Positions 6,922-14,460 of a DNA stretch of 40,681 nucleotides are shown here, piece by piece. Numbering within the stretch: position 1 is the first letter of the stretch; every line of letters begins with the position of its first letter. Origin of the DNA: Phycisphaerales bacterium (GTDB lineage Bacteria; Planctomycetota; Phycisphaerae; Phycisphaerales; UBA1924); the NCBI GenBank assembly GCA_016741915.1, contig JACVCS010000030.1, positions 1 to 40,681 on the forward strand, read 5' to 3'. A model generated the notes under the pieces. That model did not search any database. It was not told where the DNA came from and saw nothing but the letters and a program-made list of their open reading frames with translations. The translations under genes and the position numbers were made by a program.

Positions 6922-8109
6922 TCAGTACGTGATATTCGCGTTCGGATCGGTGCTGACCTGTGCTCCGCCGATGGTGCCGGTGAAGGCCGGGGAGCTTGCG
7001 CCGATGACGACATTGCCGCGGTTGCCAGCGACGACGTCGAAGTTCGCGGTGATACTGCCGACGACGATATTCCGCGCGTAGTAGTTTGGTGAAGAGTCGA
7101 TCTTGATGCCGACGTTGTTGTCGTTGACCGTGTTCCCCTCGATGGTGTTGCCGGTGCGGATGACCCGGATACCCGCGCCGGCGTTGGAGAAGGAGAGGCA
7201 GTCGACGATGCGCGAGGCCCGATCGATACGGAACCCGTCGAGGGCGTTCGCGTTGGCCTGGCACGAGATCACGCGTGTGCCCTCGCCCATGAAGAACCCG
7301 TGCCCGGCGTTGCTGCGAGAGACGCACCGCGTCACCGTGCTGATGGTGTTGGAGGAGAAACCGTGAGACGCGTTGCCCGAGGCGACACAGCCGTCGGCCG
7401 CCGCGCCGACCCCGAGCTGATAACCGATGTTGTTCCCCGTGCTCACGCAATCGGTGATCACGCCCGCCGAGGAGCTGGAGAAGCCGATGCCGGAGGTATT
7501 CCCCCGCGCGATGCTGTCTTTGATGATGGAACTGGTGCCGACGCTGATCCCGCCGGCGGTGCACGCGATGGCCTGACACCCCGTCACGCGAGCCCCCTGA
7601 CCCAGCAGCATGCCCCAGTTCCCGGAGGATTGCACGCGAACGTTCTCAACCACCGCGTCGCTGCTGGAGGGCATGCTGATGCCCGCGCCGTTGGTCCCGG
7701 TGACCGTTCCGTTGAGGATCTTCACACCAGTGATGGACGCGATGCTGGAGATGCCCGGGCCGCTGGTCGGGCTGCCGATGATGCGGAACCCGCGCAGGTC
7801 GAGGGTCACGTCGGGAGCGGCGATTTCGATCCCCGCGATGCCCGAGGCGGTGATCAGGAGATTCCCCGTCAGGTAGTACGCGCCGGGTGCCGAGATGCGG
7901 ACCATCGCGCCGACTGCGGTCGGGCTGTTCGGCGGATTGATCGCCGTTTCAGGTGAAACCTCCGTCAGCGTCTTGCCTGTCGAGGCGACCGCGCCCGAAG
8001 GTGGCGAAAGCGGACCCGCGGCGGCGCGGTCGCTCAGCACACCCGCCGTCAATGCGAGGGACAGAAAGGTCACGGTCTGGACAAACGCACGCGAACGCAT
8101 CGGTTTCAT
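6922..8109 (-). CDS. Secreted right-handed beta-helix repeat protein (NosD/pectate-lyase-like)
   Basis: 395 aa. A Sec signal peptide ends near DRAAAG. After a leading VRISAPGAYYLTGNLLI/DVTLDLRGFRIIG strand pair, the protein consists of about a dozen beta-helix turns of about 22 residues (for example ITDCVSTGNNIGYQLG, VTRCVSRSNAGHGFFMG, IVDCLSFSNAGAGIRV), ending with an N-rich stretch GNTVNDNNVGIKI. This fold binds or cleaves polysaccharides, but no catalytic residues can be assigned. The start at 8109 has GGAG at a 6-nt spacing; an upstream extension is not supported. A GC hairpin lies in the leader near 8145-8160. Divergent from sucD. Confidence 0.85.
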   Translation of the reverse strand: MKPMRSRAFVQTVTFLSLALTAGVLSDRAAAGPLSPPSGAVASTGKTLTEVSPETAINPPNSPTAVGAMVRISAPGAYYLTGNLLITASGIAGIEIAAPDVTLDLRGFRIIGSPTSGPGISSIASITGVKILNGTVTGTNGAGISMPSSSDAVVENVRVQSSGNWGMLLGQGARVTGCQAIACTAGGISVGTSSIIKDSIARGNTSGIGFSSSSAGVITDCVSTGNNIGYQLGVGAAADGCVASGNASHGFSSNTISTVTRCVSRSNAGHGFFMGEGTRVISCQANANALDGFRIDRASRIVDCLSFSNAGAGIRVIRTGNTIEGNTVNDNNVGIKIDSSPNYYARNIVVGSITANFDVVAGNRGNVVIGASSPAFTGTIGGAQVSTDPNANITY

Positions 8110-8259
8110 GGTCAACTCCGAAGGAAATACGCCCCAACCCGCCCCGAGATCACGGGGTCGTGAAGCGGAAACTTGACGAACCAGACTAACACACAAAGTG
8201 CGCGCGAGGCCGGTCGAAAGGCGTGTTTTTCTCACCGTGCTCGACCGACTCCGCCCCGC

Positions 8260-8265
8260 TATCCT
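8260..8265 (+). promoter_or_regulatory. Candidate -10 (TATCCT) for leaderless sucD mRNA
   Basis: TATCCT lies 8 nt before the sucD ATG and no Shine-Dalgarno is present. A clear -35 is not seen. Confidence 0.45.
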
Positions 8266-8273
8266 CCTGCCCT

Positions 8274-9269
8274 ATGGCCATCCTCGTCGACGCGAATACC
8301 AAGGTCATCTGTCAGGGCATCACCGGCGCTTATGGCGCGCAGCACACCAAGGGCTGTCTGCACTATGGCACCAAACTCGTCGGCGGCGTGACCCCCGGCA
8401 AGGGCGGGACCAAGGACGCCAACGACCTGCCCATCTGGGACACGGTTGCACAAGCCGTCAAGGCCACGAGTGCGACGGCGACGATGATCTTCGTGCCGCC
8501 GGTTGGTGCGGGCGACGCGGTGCTGGAGGCGATGGAGGCGGGGATCAAACTGATCTGCTGCATCACCGAGGGCGTGCCGGTGCAGGACATGATCAAGGTC
8601 CGCGCGATGATCGATGAGCGCAACGCCGCGGCTCTTGCGGCCGGGCGACTTGATGACGTCGTGACGCTCGTGGGCCCGAACTGCCCGGGCGTGATCACCC
8701 CCGGGCCGAAGACCGGCGCGGGCGATTCAGCCAAGAGCACCTATACGAACAACGGGTGCAAGATCGGGATCATGCCGGGGTATATCCACACGCACATCAG
8801 CGAGGCGAAGCGCGGCAAGGCCGTGGGCATCGTCAGCCGATCCGGGACGCTGACGTACGAGGCGGTCTGGCAGACCAGCGCGCTGGGCCTGGCGCAGTCG
8901 ACCTGTGTGGGTATCGGCGGCGACCCCGTCCGCGGCGTGAACCACATCGACTGCATCCGACTCTTCGCGGCCGACCCGAACACCCACGGCATCCTGATGA
9001 TCGGTGAGATCGGCGGGACCGACGAGATCGAGGCGGCGAAGTTCATCGCCGAGCAGCGCAGGAGCGGCAAACTCACCAAGCCCGTCGCGGCGTTCATCGC
9101 CGGGCGGACCGCGCCCCCCGGGCGCAGAATGGGCCACGCCGGCGCGATCATCGGCGGCGCCGACGACACCGCCGACGCGAAGATCAAGGCCCTGCAAGAG
9201 GCGGGCGTCGAAGTGGCGCTCAGCCCCGCGGATATGGGCAAGGCGATGGCGAAGGCGATGGGGATTTGA
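8274..9269 (+). CDS. sucD: Succinate-CoA ligase alpha subunit
   Basis: 331 aa. Alpha subunit of succinyl-CoA synthetase, which makes succinate and ATP/GTP in the TCA cycle. CoA-binding [18 protein letters not shown] and GGVTPGKGG are at the N-terminus, [11 protein letters not shown] in the middle, [11 protein letters not shown] and IGGDP follow, and the phospho-His is in GHAGAI. It is about 40 residues longer than E. coli SucD because of loop insertions around residues 121-131, 145-160 and 170-180. sucC is not adjacent, which is unusual because the two are normally cotranscribed. The ATG at 8274 is supported by homology; the upstream reading frame is not conserved sequence. Confidence 0.93.
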   Translation: MAILVDANTKVICQGITGAYGAQHTKGCLHYGTKLVGGVTPGKGGTKDANDLPIWDTVAQAVKATSATATMIFVPPVGAGDAVLEAMEAGIKLICCITEGVPVQDMIKVRAMIDERNAAALAAGRLDDVVTLVGPNCPGVITPGPKTGAGDSAKSTYTNNGCKIGIMPGYIHTHISEAKRGKAVGIVSRSGTLTYEAVWQTSALGLAQSTCVGIGGDPVRGVNHIDCIRLFAADPNTHGILMIGEIGGTDEIEAAKFIAEQRRSGKLTKPVAAFIAGRTAPPGRRMGHAGAIIGGADDTADAKIKALQEAGVEVALSPADMGKAMAKAMGI

Positions 9270-9308
9270 GTTGATGCGGGGTCGGTGTGTGCTCGCGAGC
9301 CGGTTCGA

Positions 9309-10580
9309 TCATGGAGTCGAAAGCGGACTGAGTGTGTCCGGATGTGCATCCAGTACCCGGATGATCTCGCTTCCCGCGTACAGGCGATCAGATTTCAATC
9401 CGGTGATCTCGCGAACGATCCCGGCCTGAACCATGAGTTTGATGTGCTTCTGTGCCGTCGGCGCAGTGACCTTGAGCCGCTTCGCCACGCGGGCGGCGTC
9501 CACGATCAGCTCCTCAAAGATCATGTCGACAAGTTCGTGGCTCAGCACGCTGCTCCGCGCGTCGCTGAAACGTGCGAAGTACGAATCCCGGAGTTTGAGC
9601 AGGTGTCGAGCGCGGGCGAGGTCGCTGGCGGCTTGTCGCGCAACCGCGGTGCAGAACAGCCGCACCCAGTTTCCCCAGGCGTTGTGCGTGCTGACACGAA
9701 GCAGGCCTTCGTAGTACGCCTCGCGATGATCCGCGAAGTACTCGCTGATGTTCGCGATGGGGAACTTCAAATGCCCAAGCTTCACCGGCGCGACGTTGAC
9801 GAGCATCCGTCCAAGGCGGCCGTTGCCATCCGAAAAGGGGTGGATCGTCTCGAACTGGTAATGCAGCATCGCCAGTTCGACAAGCCAGTGCAAACCGGTT
9901 GGTCTGCTCGCGCCCCGATTGATGAACAGCTCGAGCGACGCCACGCACCGGGTCAGATGCTCACCGGGCGGTGGGGGTACGAACCGAGCATCGGCGAAGC
10001 GGTCGCTGGAGCCAGCGATATGGACTTGAGTTCTGCGGAACTCTCCGGGTCTCTTGTCTTCACCTCGTACGCCATCCATGAGTTCTCGGTGCGCGTCGCA
10101 CAGCAAACGCACGCATAGGGGCAAAGGAGACTCCAGCGCGGTCTCGACGGCGCGGAGGTTGTTGTAAACCTCCAGCGCCTCGGAGTGAGTCCGCCTCCGA
10201 TCAACTTCGGTCAGGGCGAGATCCTCGATCGACGCGATCGTGTTCTCGATCGTCGACGACCGTTGAACCTCGCGGCGACGCAAGGAACGCAGCAGAACGC
10301 TCGGATTGGGCAGAACCCCGACAACCCCTTCCAGCCGCACCAGCGTTTCGCTCGCGGTGCTGATCGGCTCAAACAACTCTCCCATGAACCTCACAGCGTC
10401 GTCACCCTCAAGACCGGTTCTCGGACTTTCCCGAAAAAAACTCGGGGGAAGTTCGTGCGGCACAAAGGCGATCCCCTCGACCGGGACCCGCTCCTGGAGC
10501 CCGCTCCGAATCTCGAGCTGATATCCCGTGGTTTTGACCAGGGTTCCGGGAAATCCGGGTTGAAATGACGCTTGATTCAT
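9309..10580 (-). CDS. Fic family protein (class II, with C-terminal winged helix)
   Basis: 423 aa. Fic enzymes usually transfer AMP from ATP to Ser/Thr/Tyr of a target. The catalytic motif HPFSDGNGRLGR is at residues 247-258 and is intact. The inhibitory helix motif SSTIEN ([ST]xxxE[GN]) is at 108-113, before the Fic core, which makes it class II. Residues about 345-405 form a winged helix (ARVAKRLKVTAPTAQKHIKLM). The ATG at 10580 is chosen because the longer frame would begin inside the promoter. It lies on the same strand just downstream of tRNA-Ile and its region is lower in GC than the neighbours, hinting at transfer. The motif-rich promoter suggests self-regulation by the winged helix. 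Confidence 0.88.
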   Translation of the reverse strand: MNQASFQPGFPGTLVKTTGYQLEIRSGLQERVPVEGIAFVPHELPPSFFRESPRTGLEGDDAVRFMGELFEPISTASETLVRLEGVVGVLPNPSVLLRSLRRREVQRSSTIENTIASIEDLALTEVDRRRTHSEALEVYNNLRAVETALESPLPLCVRLLCDAHRELMDGVRGEDKRPGEFRRTQVHIAGSSDRFADARFVPPPPGEHLTRCVASLELFINRGASRPTGLHWLVELAMLHYQFETIHPFSDGNGRLGRMLVNVAPVKLGHLKFPIANISEYFADHREAYYEGLLRVSTHNAWGNWVRLFCTAVARQAASDLARARHLLKLRDSYFARFSDARSSVLSHELVDMIFEELIVDAARVAKRLKVTAPTAQKHIKLMVQAGIVREITGLKSDRLYAGSEIIRVLDAHPDTLSPLSTP

Positions 10581-10588
10581 CGATTCGC

Positions 10589-10682
10589 TGAGTAAACGCG
10601 CTTTGGGTATCCGAGCTTTAAAGTAAATGATATCGATAAATCGTTTATTTCGCAAGCCGAGAATGAACCAATCGTTTACTCA
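10589..10682 (-). promoter_or_regulatory. fic promoter covered by four TAAACGAT-type operator motifs
   Basis: On the minus strand TTGCGA (10655-10650), a 17-bp spacer and TATCAT (10632-10627) make a good sigma70 promoter for fic. Four related motifs surround it: TGAGTAAACGC at 10589-10599 and AAGTAAATGAT at 10621-10631 on plus; AAATAAACGAT (10650-10640) and TGAGTAAACGAT (10682-10671) on minus. The middle two form a palindrome centred near 10635. Confidence 0.75.
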
Positions 10683-10754
10683 ACAACGAACTCGAAGAGC
10701 CGACAGGGTTTTTGACCGTACAGAAACCTTGCAAGGAAGCGAGGAATCAAGAAA

Positions 10755-10827
10755 TGGCCCCACTCGGACTCGAACCGAGGACCAAGCGATTATGAGTCGC
10801 CTGCTCTAACCGCTGAGCTATGGGGCC
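10755..10827 (-). tRNA. tRNA-Ile(CAT), lysidine type
   Basis: 73 nt on the minus strand, folding as a cloverleaf: acceptor GGCCCCA/TGGGGCC, D arm GCTC/GAGC, anticodon stem GGCGA/TCGCT with loop CTCATAA, and T arm with GGTTCGAGTCC. The anticodon is CAT. The body is nearly that of E. coli ileX (tRNA-Ile2), including AGGCGACTCATAATCGCTTG, so it is Ile2, decoded as AUA after lysidine modification, not Met. CCA is not encoded; TTTC follows the discriminator A. It lies upstream of fic and 277 nt from the divergent ileS. Confidence 0.93.
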
Positions 10828-10935
10828 CCGCGCCGTCAACGCCCGTGATGGTAGCGGCGGGCGGTGCGTTCGACCGGCTTTGTCGCTCGACTCGTTGGAA
10901 GCGGGTGAACTTGGTGTTGGGCTCGGCGTCTGGCT

Positions 10936-10968
10936 GGGCGTGGGTTTGGGGTTGGGCGCGGGATGGGG
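10936..10968 (+). other. G-quadruplex-like G-runs upstream of ileS
   Basis: Six runs of three or four G (10936-10938, 10942-10944, 10948-10951, 10954-10956, 10960-10962, 10965-10968) separated by 2-3 nt on the plus strand. The 276-nt gap between the tRNA and ileS otherwise holds no gene; no T-box elements are seen. A weak TTGAAC / TATCGA promoter pair at 11066-11071 and 11090-11095 lies just before ileS. Confidence 0.45.
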
Positions 10969-11103
10969 CCGAAGCCCGACTCAGGCCGTCGGTGGGGGGG
11001 TGGGGCCCGTACCATCATGGCCCGATTCCCGGCTGGGGTTCCCGGCCCGGTTTCGTCTCTGTCCATTGAACCGAGTGATCGTCCGTTTTTATCGAGTTTT
11101 CCC

Positions 11104-14100
11104 ATGAACGCCCCTTCGCAGCCCTCCGCCTCCTCATCCTCCGGTGCCTCGCCCGCGCAGCAATCCCCAAGCGGCGGCGGCATCGACCTGAAGAAGTCGC
11201 TCAACCTCCCCAAGACCGCCTTCGCGATGAAGGCCAACCTGGTTCAGAACGAGCCGGCGAGCATGAAGCGCTGGGAGTCGATGCAGCGTGACGGCGCCGC
11301 GGGGCTCTACGCGCTGACGCGCAAGGCGAGGGCCGGGGCGCCTCGGTTTGTTTTCCATGACGGCCCGCCGTACGCCAACGGCTCGATCCACATGGGGCAC
11401 CTGATGAACAAGGTGCTCAAGGACATCGTCGTCCGCTCGCGCACCATGATGGGGCAGGACTGCCCCTACGTCCCCGGTTGGGACTGTCACGGCCTGCCCA
11501 TCGAGCACAAGGTCATGCAGGAGATGCAGCAGAAGGGCAAGCTCGAAAAGCTCTCAACGCTGGGCGAGGATCAACGCCGAATGATCGTTCGGCGGGAATG
11601 CCAGACGTACGCCGAGAAGTTCGTGAAGCTGCAGGGCGGGCAGATGCAGCGGCTGCTGACGCTGGCGGACTATGCCGACCCGTACCTGACGATGAAGCCC
11701 GCGTACGAAGGGGCGACGCTCGAGGTGCTGGCGGGGCTGCTTGAGCAGGGACTGGTCTATCGCGCGCTGAAGCCCGTGCACTGGTCGATCGCGAATCAGA
11801 CGGCCCTGGCAGAAGCGGAGCTTGAATACGAAGACCGGCAGGACCTGAGCGTGTACGTCGACTTCGAGGCGGCGGACGCCGAGGCGGTCTATGCCGCGTT
11901 CGGGTTGAAGCCCGCGCCGGAGGTGGAAGAGGAAGACGAGACGGATTCGAGCGAAGGCGAAGGCGGCAGCAAGAGCAAGGCCCCAATGCCGGGCGTGATG
12001 CCCGATCAGCGCCCGTGCTTCATGATCTGGACGACGACGCCCTGGACGCTGCCGGCGAACCTCGCCATCGCGGTGAACCCGAAGTTCGAGTACGCGCTGG
12101 TGTGGGTTGATGGCAACATCACCGTGCTCGCGACGGCGCTGCTTGAAAAGGTCATGCAGACGGCCCGCGCGGAAGAGGTCGTGATCCTTGCTCGCACCAC
12201 GGGCGACAAGCTCGTGGGGTTGAAGTACCGCCACCCGTTTGTGAGTCTTGAGCGTGGCGAAGGTGTTGCGTCGGAGGCGGTGAAAGCCGCGGGGATCACG
12301 CCGAAGAAGTCGACGGACAACACGCCGGTTTTCTCGATCCTGCCGGCGGACTATGTCACGCTCGAAGACGGCACGGGGCTTGTGCACACCGCGCCGGGGC
12401 ACGGCGTGGAGGACTATCAGACCGGGCTGAAGGTGGGTCTGCCGATCTACTGCCCCGTGAAAAACGACGGCACGTACGACGAGTCTGCCCCCGCGTGGCT
12501 GCGTGTGCCGGGCGTTGATGTGTGGAAGGCCAACCAGCTTGTCACCGATCACCTGAACAACTCGGGGCATCTGTTCTATCAGCACACCTTCACGCACTCG
12601 TACCCGCACGACTGGCGGAGCAAGACGCCGGTGATCTTCCGCGGTACGTACCAGTGGTTTGTGGGAGTGGATGTCGGCGCGAAGAAGGCGATCACCACCG
12701 GGGCGCAGACGATCCGCGCCGCGGCGATGGACTCCACCAGCGAGAGCAACCTGCAGAATGTGAAGTTCGTCCCTGATTGGGGCCGAAACCGCATGCGTGG
12801 CATGCTCGAATCGCGTCCGGACTGGTGCATCAGCCGTCAGCGCGCGTGGGGTTTGCCGATCCCGGCGTTCAAGTTCGTGGACGCCAGCGGGCAGGAGCAC
12901 GTGCTGATGACCGCCGCGAGCGTGCGGGCGGTTGCGAAGTGTTTCCGCGAGATGGGCTCGGACGCGTGGTTCACGCAGTCGGCGGAAGTCTTGCTGAAGG
13001 GCTACGACCTCAGCAGCGACGCCGACGCGCCCGCGGCTCTGCGTTCTCAACTCGCCACTGGCGGCTCATCGCTCGCGACTCTGCAGAAGACCTACGACAT
13101 CCTCGATGTGTGGTTTGAGTCCGGCTCGTCGTGGAACGCCGTGATGCGCGAGCGCTCGGGGGGCAAGGACTTCCCGATCGATCTGTACCTCGAAGGCTCC
13201 GACCAGCACCGCGGGTGGTTCCAGCTTTCGCTGCTCCCGGCCTTGGGCATGATGGGCAAGCCGCCGTTTAAGACCCTGCTCACGCACGGGTTCATGGTCG
13301 ACAAGGACGGCAAGAAGATGTCCAAATCGCTCGGCAACACCCTCGAAGTCGACGACCTGATGAAGGACTACGGCGCCGATGTGGCCCGCTGGTGGGTCAG
13401 CTCGCTGGCCTTCGAGAACGACGTGAAGGTCGACAAGAGCTACCTCGACGTCGCGGGCGAGAGCTACCGCAAGGTGCGCAACACGCTGCGGTTCATGCTC
13501 AGCAACCTCTACGACTTCACCGCGAGTTGCGACGGCAAGGCCGGGCACTGCGTGCCGATGAGCGCCATCGCGCCGGGGACGCTCGACGCGTGGGTTCTGC
13601 AAGAGCTCGACACGCTCAGTGAGCAGGTCACGCGCGCGTACGAGCAGTACGAGTTCAAGCGCATCCATGCCTTGGTGTACGACTTCTGCAACGACACGCT
13701 GAGCAGCAAGTACCTCGCGGCCGTGAAGGACCGGTTGTACTGCGACAAGCCCGATTCGCCCCGGCGTCGGCGTACGCAGACGGTGCTGTGGGACATCACC
13801 GACGCGCTGTGCAAGCTGCTGTCGCCGATCATGCCGCACACGGCGGACGAGGCGTACCGGGCGCTGCTGCAGGGCGGTGCTTCGGGCGCTGAAGCCAGCG
13901 ACGCGTGCGTGCACCTGACGGGTTTCGCGAAACCCTTTGGCGTGAAGGCCGACGGCGCGTGGTCGAAGGTGATGGCGGCGCGCGAGCGTGCGATGGGCGC
14001 GGTCGAGGCGGCGAAGAAGACGCTGGGCGTTGAGAACCCGCTGGACATGGCCCTGACGATCCCGGACGAATCGGGCGAGCTGTCGCGGATCGACAACACC

Positions 14101-14289
14101 GACCTTGCGGACCTATTGGGCGTGAGCCGGGTGGCGATCAAGCCCGGCGCGGGCGAGCCGACGGTGACGGACCTGCGCAGCGAGCCGCGGTGTGAGCGCT
14201 CGTGGAAGCGTGACGGCACGGTCAAGCCCCGCGCGGGCGCGGGCGGCGCGCTGCTCAGCGATCGCGACGCGGAGGCGGTTGGCGTGTGA
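11104..14289 (+). CDS. ileS: Isoleucyl-tRNA synthetase
   Basis: 1061 aa class I aminoacyl-tRNA synthetase charging tRNA-Ile. A disordered ~28-residue N-terminus precedes KKSLNLPKTAFAMKANL. The HIGH motif is HMGH (96-99) in PPYANGSIHMGHLMNKVLKD, GWDCHGLPIE follows, the CP1 editing domain contains WTTTPWTLPANLA and DGTGLVHTAPGHG, and KMSKS is at 738-742. An acidic insert (EVEEEDETDSSEGEGG) interrupts CP1 near residues 272-300. The C-terminal zinc finger is degenerate: where other IleRS have two CxxC pairs, this one has RCERSWKRDG and then no Cys. Start chosen by alignment; upstream frame is poor. It is divergent from tRNA-Ile(CAT). Confidence 0.96.
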   Translation: MNAPSQPSASSSSGASPAQQSPSGGGIDLKKSLNLPKTAFAMKANLVQNEPASMKRWESMQRDGAAGLYALTRKARAGAPRFVFHDGPPYANGSIHMGHLMNKVLKDIVVRSRTMMGQDCPYVPGWDCHGLPIEHKVMQEMQQKGKLEKLSTLGEDQRRMIVRRECQTYAEKFVKLQGGQMQRLLTLADYADPYLTMKPAYEGATLEVLAGLLEQGLVYRALKPVHWSIANQTALAEAELEYEDRQDLSVYVDFEAADAEAVYAAFGLKPAPEVEEEDETDSSEGEGGSKSKAPMPGVMPDQRPCFMIWTTTPWTLPANLAIAVNPKFEYALVWVDGNITVLATALLEKVMQTARAEEVVILARTTGDKLVGLKYRHPFVSLERGEGVASEAVKAAGITPKKSTDNTPVFSILPADYVTLEDGTGLVHTAPGHGVEDYQTGLKVGLPIYCPVKNDGTYDESAPAWLRVPGVDVWKANQLVTDHLNNSGHLFYQHTFTHSYPHDWRSKTPVIFRGTYQWFVGVDVGAKKAITTGAQTIRAAAMDSTSESNLQNVKFVPDWGRNRMRGMLESRPDWCISRQRAWGLPIPAFKFVDASGQEHVLMTAASVRAVAKCFREMGSDAWFTQSAEVLLKGYDLSSDADAPAALRSQLATGGSSLATLQKTYDILDVWFESGSSWNAVMRERSGGKDFPIDLYLEGSDQHRGWFQLSLLPALGMMGKPPFKTLLTHGFMVDKDGKKMSKSLGNTLEVDDLMKDYGADVARWWVSSLAFENDVKVDKSYLDVAGESYRKVRNTLRFMLSNLYDFTASCDGKAGHCVPMSAIAPGTLDAWVLQELDTLSEQVTRAYEQYEFKRIHALVYDFCNDTLSSKYLAAVKDRLYCDKPDSPRRRRTQTVLWDITDALCKLLSPIMPHTADEAYRALLQGGASGAEASDACVHLTGFAKPFGVKADGAWSKVMAARERAMGAVEAAKKTLGVENPLDMALTIPDESGELSRIDNTDLADLLGVSRVAIKPGAGEPTVTDLRSEPRCERSWKRDGTVKPRAGAGGALLSDRDAEAVGV

Positions 14290-14291
14290 AT

Positions 14292-14427
14292 GGGAACACA
14301 AACGTGAACGTGAAACAGAAGCGGAGTCGTTGATCGACGATGGTTTGGTGAGGTTTGTGCGGAGGTGCGTCCGCGTTGGATTTTCAGGTGGAGGGCTTTT
14401 TTCGCGTTCACGTTCATGTTCGCGTTC
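14292..14427. repeat. Inverted pair of GAACGT hexamer microrepeats after ileS
   Basis: The 171-nt gap between ileS and the RsuA-like gene holds near-hexameric repeats of GAACGT type: about 14293-14318 reading GAAC..AACGTGAACGTGAA and, inverted, about 14401-14427. The two arms could pair with mismatches over about 25 bp. No T-run follows, so a terminator role is weak. A TATCCT at 14449-14454 lies 6 nt before the next ATG. Confidence 0.4.
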
Positions 14428-14448
14428 TGAAACCCCCTCCGACGGTCA

Positions 14449-14454
14449 TATCCT
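14449..14454 (+). promoter_or_regulatory. Candidate -10 (TATCCT) for the RsuA-like gene
   Basis: TATCCT, 6-nt gap, ATG at 14461; no Shine-Dalgarno. Same arrangement as at sucD. Confidence 0.45.
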
Positions 14455-14460
14455 GTTCAC

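Noticed and set aside
9290..9299. GCTCGCGAGC palindrome as a terminator between sucD and fic
   Set aside because: A 10-bp palindrome without loop or T-run; too weak to call.
10581..10655. Longer fic start at TTG 10655
   Set aside because: The first codons would be the -35 hexamer and the operator motifs; the ATG at 10580 fits a transcript start near 10620.
10755..10827. tRNA-Met
   Set aside because: The CAT anticodon fits, but the body matches tRNA-Ile2 (ileX) almost base for base and differs from both Met tRNAs.
9309..10827. Integrated island with tRNA attachment site
   Set aside because: No integrase and no second copy of the tRNA 3' end are in the window, so only a possible transfer of fic is suggested.
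10828..11103. T-box riboswitch before ileS
   Set aside because: No T-box sequence (such as AGGGUGGNACCGCG) and no matching terminator were found.
11554..13050. 498-codon open frame antisense to ileS
   Set aside because: It lies wholly within ileS, has an Arg/His-rich composition typical of a GC-rich shadow frame and shows no motifs.
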